This document shows positions 1 to 7,498 of a DNA stretch of 20,249 nucleotides, piece after piece. Below the pieces are notes generated by a model. The model searched no databases. It was not told the origin of the DNA and was given only the letters and a program-made list of their open reading frames with translations. Where the stretch lies: IMG/VR virus record IMGVR_UViG_3300009705_000174, positions 1 to 20,249 of that record; one strand, given 5' to 3'. The position numbers were made by a program, and so were the translations under genes. Origin of the DNA: a virus. Position 1 is the first letter of the stretch; each line of letters begins with the position of its first letter.

Positions 1-771
1 GAACTTAATAGCTAACTGCTTGAGGCCATGCCCACCAGGGTTTTCATCAATTAGATAATGCAGTAACATAGTATCTTCGAATTTAGGAAAAACGAAGTTA
101 AAGTGATACTGGAAGAACGCTAAGTCGAACTTCGCATTGTGGAAGATAACTGTGCGATTTAGGAATAATTCGCGTAGCATATCTTCTATCTCTTCGTCAA
201 AGCAATCTGTATCTATATAGACCCCGCTGAGACCGTTATACGACATAGAGATGCCGATAACGTGGCCGTTGCGAGGATATAGACCAGTAGTCTCTGAGTC
301 AAGAGCAATTAGGTCATGACCATCAAAGTCTAGAGCACCCTGAATCCACTTCTTAGCTTCTTCAGTGTCTTGTATACCTCTAGCGATGGTTTCATCAATG
401 ATTATATCTTCTATCTCACCATTAATGTAAGCTATGATACTATCTTTAGATGATTCCCAAGTCTTACGAGCTTCTGGCTTGAAGGCAAGCATAGCTGGGT
501 TAATCACAGGCAGGAACTTACCTTCTACTTTTTTACCAGAATATTCCGTGACTGAATTGATTTTTGTAAAGTATTTCAGTGCATCACTACCTACTAGGAT
601 AATCCATTCATAGGCATCTGTATCTATAACGATGTCACAGTCTTTTTTTAATACTTTTTTAAGTGTGGAATCGGAACACAATTGGTAACGATCAAACTCG
701 AAAGCCCCTTCAAACTCTTTTTGGAAGTCTGTGCGGCTTGATTTAGTTTCTACTAATGCAACTTTAGGCAT
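1..771 (-). CDS. DNA polymerase I (family A), N-terminal part with exonuclease domain; cut by left edge
   Basis: The 257 visible residues start at an ATG (769-771) and run off the left edge. Residues 155-245 form a DEDD 3'-5' proofreading exonuclease: ALDSETTGL supplies D158 and E160, FHNAKFD supplies N212 and D216, and EDTMLLHYL supplies D233. Residues 45-115 (YEWIILVGSDALKYF, then INPAML) look like the uracil-DNA-glycosylase-like fold found in front of some phage family A polymerases; this part is inference. The polymerase palm and fingers lie outside the window. The gene is the replicative polymerase of the phage. Its start overlaps the end of the primase gene by 8 bp, so the two are probably translationally coupled. 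It follows the 99-aa gene and primase in the transcript from the promoter at 1918. Confidence 0.88.
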   Translation of the reverse strand, partial: MPKVALVETKSSRTDFQKEFEGAFEFDRYQLCSDSTLKKVLKKDCDIVIDTDAYEWIILVGSDALKYFTKINSVTEYSGKKVEGKFLPVINPAMLAFKPEARKTWESSKDSIIAYINGEIEDIIIDETIARGIQDTEEAKKWIQGALDFDGHDLIALDSETTGLYPRNGHVIGISMSYNGLSGVYIDTDCFDEEIEDMLRELFLNRTVIFHNAKFDLAFFQYHFNFVFPKFEDTMLLHYLIDENPGGHGLKQLAIKF

Positions 772-1591
772 ATAATTTTCTCTTTAGTCCAGTTACTTGA
801 GATTGGGTAAGTGCTCCAGGATCAGTGTCTTTAAGATTCACGTTCCTAGATACGAGACCAACTTTCTCGCACATTACCTTGATGTTTTGTGCAGCTTTCT
901 GTCCTGCTTCGTCTCCATCAAAAAAGATAGCTATCTTAGAGCAGCCCTGCATAGAGAGCATTCTTAACTTATCTTCATTGATATTCATTGTGCCGAAGCA
1001 GCATACTGCGTTCTCTAGTCCTTTATCATGTAAGTTGATTACATCATAAATACCTTCTACTAGAATTATTTCTCCGAGTAGGGGAAATACCTGTGGAAAC
1101 AAGGGCAGCTTTGCTCCTGGTGGTGTAAATTTATACTTAGGAATACCACTAGCGGTATGTCTACCTTGAAAAGCTACTATCTTTCCAGAGATATTTCTAA
1201 TAGGAAAGTTAATCCTACTGATATAGTCTGGGTCTGTGTGTTCAAACGCCTCAAACTTTCTATAAGTTTTAGGTGTGATGTTACGCCAATTGCCTACATA
1301 AGGCATATAGTTTTTCGGGAAGGAGAGGCCGACAGACTCTGCTTTCTTCTCCTGGATCTTACGCTTCATTGTCTCTCTCTTGAGCTGAAATCCAGAGGCT
1401 GTCTCTCCAAAGAATGTAAACAAGTTACCCTTATACTCACAAGCAAAGCAATTGAATCTACCATCAATCTGATCAATTCTCATGCTAGGATTACTGTCAT
1501 CATGCTCAGGGTTCAAGCACTTAACAACAAAGTCTTTACCTTTAGGGATGAAAGCAATCTGCTTCTGATTTAATAACTCTTCTACGTTCAT
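764..1591 (-). CDS. DNA primase, DnaG type (zinc finger plus Toprim)
   Basis: This 275-aa protein synthesises RNA primers at the replication fork. An N-terminal CHC2-type zinc finger has ligands C25, H30, C48 and C51, with the typical context HDDSNPSM before the last two. A Toprim domain at residues 174-240 has the catalytic E180 (LVEGIYD) and the acidic DGDEAGQ motif (D226, D228) that binds magnesium. It is much shorter than bacterial DnaG (about 580 aa). It lacks the C-terminal helicase-binding domain and carries no fused helicase as in T7 gp4; the helicase is encoded separately at 1954. The ATG directly follows the stop of the 99-aa gene (TAAATG), and no good ribosome binding site is seen, so coupling is likely. 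Its end overlaps the polymerase start. Confidence 0.93.
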   Translation of the reverse strand: MNVEELLNQKQIAFIPKGKDFVVKCLNPEHDDSNPSMRIDQIDGRFNCFACEYKGNLFTFFGETASGFQLKRETMKRKIQEKKAESVGLSFPKNYMPYVGNWRNITPKTYRKFEAFEHTDPDYISRINFPIRNISGKIVAFQGRHTASGIPKYKFTPPGAKLPLFPQVFPLLGEIILVEGIYDVINLHDKGLENAVCCFGTMNINEDKLRMLSMQGCSKIAIFFDGDEAGQKAAQNIKVMCEKVGLVSRNVNLKDTDPGALTQSQVTGLKRKLYA

Positions 1592-1891
1592 TTACTTACC
1601 GATATGTTTTATGTCGTCATTAGGAATAACTTGGTATGTACCCTTGTTGTAAGGAATACTAATCGTATAATTACTACTAATATCTTTCTTGAACTGTGCA
1701 TCCTTGTCTCGCTGCATTTCTGGAGCTGGAATGAAAGGAGCGGATCTGTGCTTGTGCCAGACAGGATCTATAGCGAATACGCTGTCTGCTTTTATCTTTA
1801 GTGGTATGAAGGGTGCTTTTGAACGTGATTTATACACTCGCTTTTTCCTTCTGCCTGAAGTTGTATGTGACATACTTCCGTGAATAATCAT
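1592..1891 (-). CDS. Hypothetical basic protein, 99 aa, first gene of the primase-polymerase operon
   Basis: I do not recognise this protein. It is basic at the N-terminus (GRRKKRVYKSRSKAP, residues 13-27), with a repeated APFIP motif (near 26 and 51), no membrane segment and no cysteines. The first ATG is preferred: the promoter at 1918-1946 leaves a leader of about 20 nt containing GAGGAAG six bases before it. A second ATG seven codons in (MSHTTSGRR) is possible. The gene is the first of the 99-aa, primase and polymerase transcript and runs directly into primase, so a role near the replication fork is possible, but nothing in the sequence proves it. Confidence 0.75.
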   Translation of the reverse strand: MIIHGSMSHTTSGRRKKRVYKSRSKAPFIPLKIKADSVFAIDPVWHKHRSAPFIPAPEMQRDKDAQFKKDISSNYTISIPYNKGTYQVIPNDDIKHIGK

Positions 1892-1917
1892 ATGCTTCCT
1901 CGATTGTGAGAATGTAT

Positions 1918-1946
1918 ATTATACTAGATTCAGCTAGAAAAGTCAA
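1918..1946 (-). promoter_or_regulatory. Sigma70-type promoter for the primase-polymerase operon
   Basis: On the minus strand -35 is TTGACT (1941-1946) and -10 is TATAAT (1918-1923), with 17 bp between. The -35 is preceded by AAATAGTTC, an upstream context shared by several promoters in this window. Confidence 0.85.
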
Positions 1947-1953
1947 GAACTAT

Positions 1954-3309
1954 TTAGAAGGCGACATCATCAATATCTTCATCTATCTTGTGCTCTGACA
2001 CTTCTCTCTCTGCAGGAGACATGGCAGACTCTGGGCCAATCTTCATTGTTTCCCAGTCCATCTTAGATGTAAAAGATAGCTGCGCGGCGGAACGCATTTT
2101 AACACAGTTAAACGTGATACAGTTGTCTTCGTGCTCATACGCTTCTAGCGCATAGGCAGCATCAGCTGAGTCAAGAATACCTTTTGCAAAACGCGCTTCA
2201 CCGGTAGCGTCAGTCTGATAAGGAGATATGACAGTACATTCGTACTCTTGTGCCATACTCTTTAGGGCTTTGCTTACTTCTATTTGTTCAGTCCAATCGT
2301 ACTGTCCAGAACGAGATGGGATAGCGGAGCGTTTCACTTGGTTAATGTAGTCTACCAAGATAACCCCGACGTTGAGAGCTTTCACTTTCTTGTCCAATTC
2401 GGCCTTAATTTTTGCCAGAGTAAGGCCTGGATCATAAATCACATCTAGCTGCTGAGTTGGGAGAAGCTCAGTAGTAGTTGATAAATTATGATGAAACTTC
2501 TCGAAGTCGCGGTGTTCTCGATATTCCTGTAAACGATCTTGGCCATCCGTATAACGACTAGCCCACCAACCCGCTACTTTTTCCCATTCTGTTACATTAA
2601 GATTTTTCGTGCGCAGACGAGAAAAAGGTATTCCCGTTGCAATAGAACATACTCTCTGAAGGATTGAACGACTATCCATTTCAATAGTGAAATACATAGC
2701 CGAACGACCACTCTCAAAGACAGTATGAGCAATATTTGCACAGGTAAGAGACTTGCCTGCTCCACGACGACCACCAAGAAGAACAAGATCTCTGGGAGAG
2801 AACTGTATCTGGTAATCGTACTCAGCGTTTAGGCCGAGGGGCAGGTATTTGCCAATCTCTTCATCATCTTCAAACAGTTGAATACGTTGCATACTCTCCT
2901 GCGGTAGTTCTAGGTCAACTTTCTTTTCAACATCTAGAACAATCTGATGTAAGTGTGCTACTGATTCTTCTGCATCTTCAAAAGCTACAGAGTTATCAAT
3001 ATAATCCTCTAGGGAATCTAAGATTTCCTTTTGGGTATACTCGTTCTTGAGATATTGTAGCAGCATAAATGCATCTACATCAACTTCCACACTCTCGATT
3101 GCATATAGCTTTTCAATAGTTGCAGAGTCACGTATCTCAAACTTCAAGTCTTCAAAGGTTGGTAGGTGGTGAAACTTATCGTAATGCCTATCAATTGTGT
3201 TAAACACAGTATGATACTCTGTAGGCAAATAATCCTTACGAACGGAACTCCAGGTTTCGAAATCCTGTAACGTAAGTACTTGCTTTATTAGCGCACTAGC
3301 AATATTCAA
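1954..3309 (-). CDS. Replicative DNA helicase, DnaB/RecA-fold
   Basis: This is a hexameric replicative helicase of about 451 aa. The C-terminal RecA-type core has Walker A GGRRGAGKS at about residues 179-187, a following MYFTIEMDSRSILQR segment that matches the DnaB H1a/H2 region, and Walker B VGVILVDYINQVK near residues 315-327. The N-terminal 140 residues are helical and correspond to the primase-interacting N domain. No ATG fits. The TTG at 3307-3309 is chosen because GGGAG lies five bases before it; another TTG four codons upstream (3321) lacks this site. The gene follows the terminator at 3328, so it depends on read-through from upstream or on a promoter I cannot see. Together with the separate primase it forms the phage primosome. 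Confidence 0.93.
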   Translation of the reverse strand: MNIASALIKQVLTLQDFETWSSVRKDYLPTEYHTVFNTIDRHYDKFHHLPTFEDLKFEIRDSATIEKLYAIESVEVDVDAFMLLQYLKNEYTQKEILDSLEDYIDNSVAFEDAEESVAHLHQIVLDVEKKVDLELPQESMQRIQLFEDDEEIGKYLPLGLNAEYDYQIQFSPRDLVLLGGRRGAGKSLTCANIAHTVFESGRSAMYFTIEMDSRSILQRVCSIATGIPFSRLRTKNLNVTEWEKVAGWWASRYTDGQDRLQEYREHRDFEKFHHNLSTTTELLPTQQLDVIYDPGLTLAKIKAELDKKVKALNVGVILVDYINQVKRSAIPSRSGQYDWTEQIEVSKALKSMAQEYECTVISPYQTDATGEARFAKGILDSADAAYALEAYEHEDNCITFNCVKMRSAAQLSFTSKMDWETMKIGPESAMSPAEREVSEHKIDEDIDDVAF

Positions 3310-3327
3310 AGTAACTCCCAACCAACC

Positions 3328-3364
3328 AAAAAGTAGTAGCTATCTGGCAAAAGATAACTACTAC
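3328..3364 (-). terminator. Rho-independent terminator after the tandem-HTH gene
   Basis: Minus-strand stem GTAGTAG/CTACTAC, then a one-base mismatch and ATCT/AGAT around a TTTTGCC-like loop, followed by TTTTT (3332-3328). It lies between the 241-aa gene and the helicase and may reduce helicase expression relative to the genes upstream. Confidence 0.7.
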
Positions 3365-3382
3365 CAACTTATTTACGAAAGA

Positions 3383-4108
3383 TTAGCCAGCGGCTTTTTC
3401 TTTCTTCGCAGCACCGTCATAGTCGGAAGCGACCAAGCCACGACGGGTCAACATAGTCTTTACACCACGAGCAGTCTTACCAATGTTTTCTGCAATAGCT
3501 TCCACTGTCATGCTTGAGATATCACCCAAGTCTGCTAATGGATCTTCTTTTGCTGAACCTTTGGTATGTTCCTGACGAGGAATACCATCAATGTCACCAG
3601 AGCGAAGCAAGCTAAGAGCTTTACCACGTACTGAGTTTACACTGCGGTCTAGAGCGTCTGCGATCTGCTCAACGAAAGCACCATCATTAACCATTGAAAC
3701 AAAAGTTTCCTCTTCATCAGGGTTATAGGTACGAACGGCTTCTACTTTAGGAGCAGGCTTAACGTGATCTGTCAGTTCCATAGAAAGAATCTTTCCTTGG
3801 ATTGACTTAGCAGAGAAAGCGCCTGATTCAAAGTTATCAGCGATTTGAGCATAAGTATATTCACCACTGTTGTCAGACACGAATGTCTGCAAAGTAGCTT
3901 CTTGTGCTTCCGTGAAAGCACGGGCAGAGGAGGCTGACGCCAGCTCTACATCAAAACCCATCTTACGCAGTTTGCTAGAAACTGAACGGGTTGAGGTTTC
4001 AAGGTTTTCTGCTGCTTCTGCAACAGTTGCTTGAGAAATAGGTGTTTCGTTACCGACGAAGCTAGTAAGCTGTTCGGTACGTTCTTCGGTCCACTTTGGC
4101 AATGCCAT
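3383..4108 (-). CDS. Multi-repeat GcrA/Myb-like helix-turn-helix DNA-binding protein, 241 aa
   Basis: The protein is built from about four related helix-turn-helix units at residues 5-51, 64-110, 127-168 and about 196-228. Each has the pattern aromatic-T/N-E...L...(V/I)A..(L/F)...S...V..K...(M/L). The first begins KWTEERTEQL and ends SVSSKLRKMG; the third ends NSVRGKALSLL. This resembles SANT/Myb-like and GcrA-type HTH domains, known DNA binders. The tail is lysine- and alanine-rich (KKEKAAG). It is the largest member of a paralogous family in this window (others at 6579, 15930 and 17568, and a single-domain relative at 12486). GGAGA lies before the ATG, four bases after the ligase subunit stop. 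A structural or regulatory DNA-binding role in the replication region is likely; the target is unknown. Confidence 0.7.
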   Translation of the reverse strand: MALPKWTEERTEQLTSFVGNETPISQATVAEAAENLETSTRSVSSKLRKMGFDVELASASSARAFTEAQEATLQTFVSDNSGEYTYAQIADNFESGAFSAKSIQGKILSMELTDHVKPAPKVEAVRTYNPDEEETFVSMVNDGAFVEQIADALDRSVNSVRGKALSLLRSGDIDGIPRQEHTKGSAKEDPLADLGDISSMTVEAIAENIGKTARGVKTMLTRRGLVASDYDGAAKKEKAAG

Positions 4109-4111
4109 GTT

Positions 4112-4861
4112 TTACTCTCCAATAAAATCTTTAAGATTTTCAATTATAGTTACGCCAGACTCTCTGGCTTTGGTTGTTTTTGCTGATTCTACGCCGCTCT
4201 CGTTTACGAGTATAGTCACTTCTTTGGTCAGGGAGCCTACGACTCTGTATCCTGCATCTGATAGTGCTGTTGTTGCGTCAGCTTTAGTTTTAAAACTCTT
4301 CAATCTACCACTTATACACACTACACCATTAACACTAACTAAGGATGATTTCTCTTCAAAAAGAAATGAGTGTGGTAATAAGCAATATACATCTACTGAA
4401 TCTTCTATCCAATCCATCAAAGAGGCAGTCGCCTTTGGCCCAAGACCCGCTTTCTCGCACATTTCTACGTCTATTTCATCCATATTTTTACATACAGTAG
4501 AAAGTTTATCGGAAGCTGTCTTACCAATCAGGGGAATGCTCAGTGCTGGTAGTAATAGGTTTAGTGATGCTTTTTTAGAGTTTTCTATCTCGTTGTACAA
4601 TTTCTCGGCCAGCTTTTCGGAGTTTAATGCAAGTGTGATATCTGCAACAGTTAAGTCATAGATATCTAACACATTAACAAGCTCTAGTTTAGCTACAGCA
4701 GCGGGCCCAAGACCTTTAATTTTAAGGGTCTTTGCAAAGTGTTCTACTTTCTTACTTGATTGGCTGCCACAAGAAACATTGCGGCAGTAAAGAAGAGAGT
4801 TACTCCACTCAAGATCGGAATCACAACTTGGGCAATTCGTGGGGGCTTGAATCGAAAACAC
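4112..4861 (-). CDS. NAD-dependent DNA ligase, C-terminal subunit (zinc finger, HhH, BRCT)
   Basis: This 249-aa protein is the C-terminal half of a bacterial-type LigA encoded as a separate gene. It has a Cys4 zinc finger (C10, C13, C26, C31), helix-hairpin-helix repeats at about residues 40-165 (IKGLGPAAVAKL, then AGLGPKATASL) and a C-terminal BRCT domain at about 175-249 (VSVNGVVCISGRL). It lacks the adenylation domain, which is in the next gene upstream (4949). The start is a GTG at 4859-4861 with AGAGGAG eight bases before it. The in-frame ATG nine codons earlier lies almost on the transcription start predicted from the promoter at 4891-4919, so it is not used as the start here. Split ligases of this kind are known from T5-like phages. 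The two parts presumably assemble to seal nicks. Confidence 0.88.
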   Translation of the reverse strand: MFSIQAPTNCPSCDSDLEWSNSLLYCRNVSCGSQSSKKVEHFAKTLKIKGLGPAAVAKLELVNVLDIYDLTVADITLALNSEKLAEKLYNEIENSKKASLNLLLPALSIPLIGKTASDKLSTVCKNMDEIDVEMCEKAGLGPKATASLMDWIEDSVDVYCLLPHSFLFEEKSSLVSVNGVVCISGRLKSFKTKADATTALSDAGYRVVGSLTKEVTILVNESGVESAKTTKARESGVTIIENLKDFIGE

Positions 4862-4890
4862 TAATGGGACTCCTCTGAAATTGAACATAT

Positions 4891-4919
4891 ATTATACGAG
4901 ATTTTAAGGTTTCTGTCAA
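4891..4919 (-). promoter_or_regulatory. Sigma70-type promoter for ligase C-terminal subunit and tandem-HTH gene
   Basis: Minus strand: -35 TTGACA (4914-4919), 17 bp, -10 TATAAT (4891-4896), with AAAAATAGTTC before the -35. Its position argues for the GTG start of the ligase subunit. Confidence 0.87.
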
Positions 4920-4948
4920 GAACTATTTTTCCTGAGGTATAACTTAAA

Positions 4949-5866
4949 TTATACACGGCGTACAATACGCGGTATAATTTCTCCACTACGAATAACTTCT
5001 ACGTTACACCCGATCTCTAACTCTAGTTCTCGAATGTAATCTATATTATGTAGAGTGGCTCTAGCTACTTCTGCCTCACCTATAGTAACAGGCTCTAGAA
5101 TTGCTACAGGGCTTACGACCCCGCTCTTACCTACTTGCCATGTTACATCTAGTAGTTTAGTTACTACTCCTTCCTTCTGCTCTTTCAAGGCAAAAGCACC
5201 TCGTGGGTGGTGAGCAGTATGTCCTAACTCTAGAAATTTAGTATTGTCGTCAATACGATACACAGCACCGTCCGTAGGGAAGGGACTTGAATCGAAGTGA
5301 GTAACAACATTCATTCCAAGATGACTCAAGGCACCCATAGTAGACATATAAGTCTCTAAGGTACTTGGGTACACATCGTAAGCTACAAACGTAAGATCTC
5401 TACTAGAGAAAATCGATAAGTCTTTCAAGTTCAAAGAACCTGAAGCGTAGTTACGAGAGTTAGGTATACTATTAGGAGCAACAACCTCTCCGGTAATCTG
5501 AGTAAAATGTCCGCCATTAATAACATTAGGTACTAATAGCTTCATCTTATAAGTTATATCTCTGCCTACCTTACCATCACCGAGAGTTAAAGCCAACTCT
5601 AGGCGTCCATTAACATATAGCAAAGATACTGCTGCTCCATCGAGCTTGGGGGTACATACACAGTCGTTCACGTTTAACGGCGAATCTTCTATGTCGAAAC
5701 ATTTTTGGAGCGAGTACATTGGGTACAAGTGTGGCACACCGTCAGTAACAGTATGTCCTACATTGCTGTAGTTATACCTAGACGCTAGACTATCAAATTC
5801 ATCATCTAATAGCATAGGAGTGCCTGCATAGTACAAACTACTTGCTTTGTCCAAAAAATTCTTCAT
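4949..5866 (-). CDS. NAD-dependent DNA ligase, N-terminal adenylation subunit
   Basis: This 305-aa protein carries the catalytic half of LigA. Residues 10-30 resemble the Ia domain that binds NMN (LYYAGTPMLLDDEFDSL). LYPMYSLQKCF (48-57) matches the conserved HxxPMLSL segment. The nucleotidyl-transfer motif is KLDG with K74 as the lysine that is adenylated. The C-terminal OB fold includes RATLHN and ends at SGEIIPRIVRRV, exactly where the zinc finger would begin in a full LigA. The missing zinc finger, HhH and BRCT domains are in the adjacent gene at 4112. GAGGG lies five bases before the ATG. The gene has its own promoter (5891), so the two subunits are transcribed from separate promoters. 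Confidence 0.92.
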   Translation of the reverse strand: MKNFLDKASSLYYAGTPMLLDDEFDSLASRYNYSNVGHTVTDGVPHLYPMYSLQKCFDIEDSPLNVNDCVCTPKLDGAAVSLLYVNGRLELALTLGDGKVGRDITYKMKLLVPNVINGGHFTQITGEVVAPNSIPNSRNYASGSLNLKDLSIFSSRDLTFVAYDVYPSTLETYMSTMGALSHLGMNVVTHFDSSPFPTDGAVYRIDDNTKFLELGHTAHHPRGAFALKEQKEGVVTKLLDVTWQVGKSGVVSPVAILEPVTIGEAEVARATLHNIDYIRELELEIGCNVEVIRSGEIIPRIVRRV

Positions 5867-5890
5867 ATTACCCTCAATTCAATATATACT

Positions 5891-5919
5891 ATTATACTAG
5901 AGAGAGCGACGAAAGTCAA
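5891..5919 (-). promoter_or_regulatory. Sigma70-type promoter for ligase adenylation subunit
   Basis: Minus strand: -35 TTGACT (5914-5919), 17 bp, -10 TATAAT (5891-5896), followed by a roughly 20-nt leader to the GAGGG site. Confidence 0.87.
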
Positions 5920-5922
5920 AGG

Positions 5923-6222
5923 TTATTTATACATTTCGTCTAAATAATCTTTAAAGAACTCCTCTAGGATGTCCTTACTCTCTGCTAGGGATAATATTTC
6001 GATAAGGCCAGCAAACAGCTCTCTTGAATTACTTAAATCCAAGGGCATTGCTACACCTTCTCTTCCTGCTCTCCATTCTTCATCGAAGTCTAAAAAATAC
6101 TTTCTCACATGCATATACTCTATGCCACGAAACGAATTAACTACAAGACGTACTTGTGTTTCTTTCGCTTCATCGTAATGAATAACCTTTTCATACTTAG
6201 AGGGGGCTTCGTGGAGTTCCAT
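5923..6222 (-). CDS. PC4-like single-stranded DNA-binding protein, 99 aa
   Basis: Residues 22-80 match the transcriptional coactivator PC4 / YdbC-type fold: a strand-rich segment (VRLVVNSFRGIEYMHVRKYF), a loop with REGVAMPL and a following amphipathic helix (SRELFAGLIEILSL). PC4-like domains dimerise and bind single-stranded DNA; in phages they are proposed to act in replication, recombination or late transcription. I assign the family from pattern only. The C-terminal tail is acidic and helical (EEFFKDYLDEMYK), as in many ssDNA-binding proteins that recruit partners. GGAGTATAGCT precedes the ATG, and the gene sits two bases after the stop of the 88-aa gene, so they are coupled. No other SSB is visible, so it may serve that role. 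Confidence 0.6.
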   Translation of the reverse strand: MELHEAPSKYEKVIHYDEAKETQVRLVVNSFRGIEYMHVRKYFLDFDEEWRAGREGVAMPLDLSNSRELFAGLIEILSLAESKDILEEFFKDYLDEMYK

Positions 6223-6224
6223 AG

Positions 6225-6491
6225 CTATACTCCATTCCGAAGTATAGTGGACAGAGGCACTACGCTAGTAACGCTCTCAGGCTTTAGCAGTCTGTACGAA
6301 TCTGTATCCCAACAAAAAAGCAAAAGAGTCCTGTCAGATTCTTTTGCCCGATTAGTTTTTGTTTGAATATAGGGGGTACTAAAGTCAATCGTACAAACAT
6401 TGTACTTTAGTTTCTTCGAGTTTTCACTTCTGTAGGTAATGATAGCATCACCGAATTCCGTTACTAGCTTTGCTAAGTCCTCTTTCTTCAC
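6225..6491 (-). CDS. Hypothetical protein, 88 aa, GTG start
   Basis: I do not recognise the family. The protein is mixed alpha/beta and soluble, with a central strand-rich part (LKYNVCTIDFSTPYIQ and DRTLLLFCWDTDSYRLL) and no clear motif. The start is a GTG (6489-6491) with AAGGAG seven bases before it. It directly precedes the PC4-like gene, with stop and start two bases apart, so the pair probably works or is regulated together. No promoter of the window's usual type is upstream; only an 18-bp palindrome (6514-6531) lies between it and the terminator at 6545. Confidence 0.7.
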   Translation of the reverse strand: MKKEDLAKLVTEFGDAIITYRSENSKKLKYNVCTIDFSTPYIQTKTNRAKESDRTLLLFCWDTDSYRLLKPESVTSVVPLSTILRNGV

Positions 6492-6513
6492 AATTACTCC
6501 TTAGTAGTAGGTT

Positions 6514-6531
6514 AGCAAAATTTATTTTGCT
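6514..6531. promoter_or_regulatory. Short perfect inverted repeat before the 88-aa gene
   Basis: AGCAAAAT, two bases, ATTTTGCT. It lies in the leader region about 25 bp before the GTG start. It could be an operator or a small hairpin; there is no T-run, so a terminator is less likely. Confidence 0.35.
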
Positions 6532-6544
6532 GCATTACTCTCTA

Positions 6545-6572
6545 AGAGAAAAGGTGGCCCCGAAGGGCCATG
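6545..6572 (-). terminator. Rho-independent terminator with UUCG tetraloop
   Basis: Minus-strand stem TGGCCC, loop TTCG, GGGCCA, followed by CCTTTTCTCTT. It starts nine bases after the stop of the 151-aa gene and ends that transcript. Confidence 0.85.
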
Positions 6573-6578
6573 AAAGAT

Positions 6579-7034
6579 TTAGTACTCTGCGTCAGCGGCA
6601 GATAGTACACCTGCGAAGTAAACGGCTGCTTTACCAGTCAACTTAGAAATTACGTCTTCGTCAACTGCCTTACCCATATCTACGATAATGGCTGTAAGTG
6701 CGTCTTGTGCTGCTTGCTTTGATACTCGTGTGCCGCCTGTTGAACCACTAGAAGTAGTACTACTTCCGCTTGCTGCAGGGGTCTTTTTGATGTAAACACC
6801 AGCTTTGCTAAGTACCATACGAACTCCGTTGGGAGACTCGTCATGTTCCTCAGCGATATCTTTTACGATTTCCATTGATGTTTCGGGGGTAGGGTTTGCG
6901 TTCTCGTATGCTTCGATTACCGCTGCTTTCTTATCGTCGTCCCAAGCCATGTTTCTTTTCCTTTTAATAGGGTGGTTTAATCCTGGGCAGGTACCCAGTA
7001 CTTCTCGTTGTTGTGCGTAAAATCGGTCGCCCAT
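6579..7034 (-). CDS. GcrA/Myb-like HTH protein with Ser/Gly linker, 151 aa
   Basis: Residues 29-78 (MAWDDDKKAAVIEAYENANP up to VRMVLSKAGVY) match the same helix-turn-helix module as the proteins at 15930 and 17568. A flexible Ser/Thr/Gly linker follows (about 85-98, SGSSTTSSGSTGG), then a helical C-terminal domain (SKQAAQDALTAI to the end) shared in pattern with those two. Two starts are possible. The ATG at 7034 has GAGG before it and follows a consensus promoter; it adds 28 basic residues (GDRFYAQQREVLG and IKRKRN). The ATG at 6950 has AAAAGGAAAAG before it and would match the paralogues. I keep the longer form. The gene stands alone between promoter and terminator, which suggests high expression. 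It is probably a DNA-binding regulator or DNA-organising protein. Confidence 0.7.
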   Translation of the reverse strand: MGDRFYAQQREVLGTCPGLNHPIKRKRNMAWDDDKKAAVIEAYENANPTPETSMEIVKDIAEEHDESPNGVRMVLSKAGVYIKKTPAASGSSTTSSGSTGGTRVSKQAAQDALTAIIVDMGKAVDEDVISKLTGKAAVYFAGVLSAADAEY

Positions 7035-7059
7035 TGGTTTCCTCTCTTTATTGACAACT

Positions 7060-7088
7060 ATTATAATTCAATTTAACATTCCTGTCAA
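7060..7088 (-). promoter_or_regulatory. Sigma70-type promoter for the 151-aa HTH gene
   Basis: Minus strand: -35 TTGACA (7083-7088), 17 bp, -10 TATAAT (7060-7065). It overlaps the stop codon of the upstream gene (7085). Confidence 0.88.
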
Positions 7089-7498
7089 GAATTTTTTTCT
7101 ACTAAGTCATTAATACTGTACGGCATAACACGCACATTTATATGAAAATGATCTAAAATTCTATAAGCGTCATACCTATGATGCCCGTTAATAATGTAAC
7201 CATCCATGTCTACTGTAATAGGTTTAAGAACTCCTGCTTCTATCTTGCTAATTTTTCTCAGCAACTTCTCTACGCTTCTTCCGCGCTGAACAGACCTGAT
7301 CTGTATTATAGACAAAACAGTAGTAGGAATATCACTGTCATCCACGGCAGGAGGCGCAAGGCCTCCGGTAGGGATAGGGTCATGACGCTTATCTATGTAG
7401 CTATCGCCTTCTTGCTCATACCCCATCCATCGCATCCGTGGATGCACCAGACTATCCAAGTTCGGCGTCCAATCTTCTATAAAAAGATATGTACTCAC
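7085..7498 (-). CDS. ParB/sulfiredoxin-fold (ParB-like nuclease domain) protein, 137 aa
   Basis: Residues 92-118 (PITVDMDGYIINGHHRYDAY) carry the GHHR-type motif of the ParB N-terminal / Srx superfamily (GERR in ParB itself). The rest (SIIQIRSVQRGRSVEKLLRKI) fits the usual helix before it. There is no HTH or dimerisation domain, so this is not a chromosome-partition ParB. Phage proteins with this lone domain are generally annotated as ParB-like nucleases, with unproven activity. The start is a GTG at 7496-7498, the first possible codon in this frame, without a convincing ribosome binding site; it overlaps the preceding 36-aa ORF by 47 bp and may be coupled. ATGs 21 and 24 codons further in are alternatives. 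Confidence 0.65.
   Translation of the reverse strand: MSTYLFIEDWTPNLDSLVHPRMRWMGYEQEGDSYIDKRHDPIPTGGLAPPAVDDSDIPTTVLSIIQIRSVQRGRSVEKLLRKISKIEAGVLKPITVDMDGYIINGHHRYDAYRILDHFHINVRVMPYSINDLVEKNS

Noticed and set aside
7085-7498. Calling this gene a chromosome-partition ParB that uses the parS site
   Set aside because: Only the ParB/Srx N domain is present; the parS-binding HTH and the dimerisation domain are absent.
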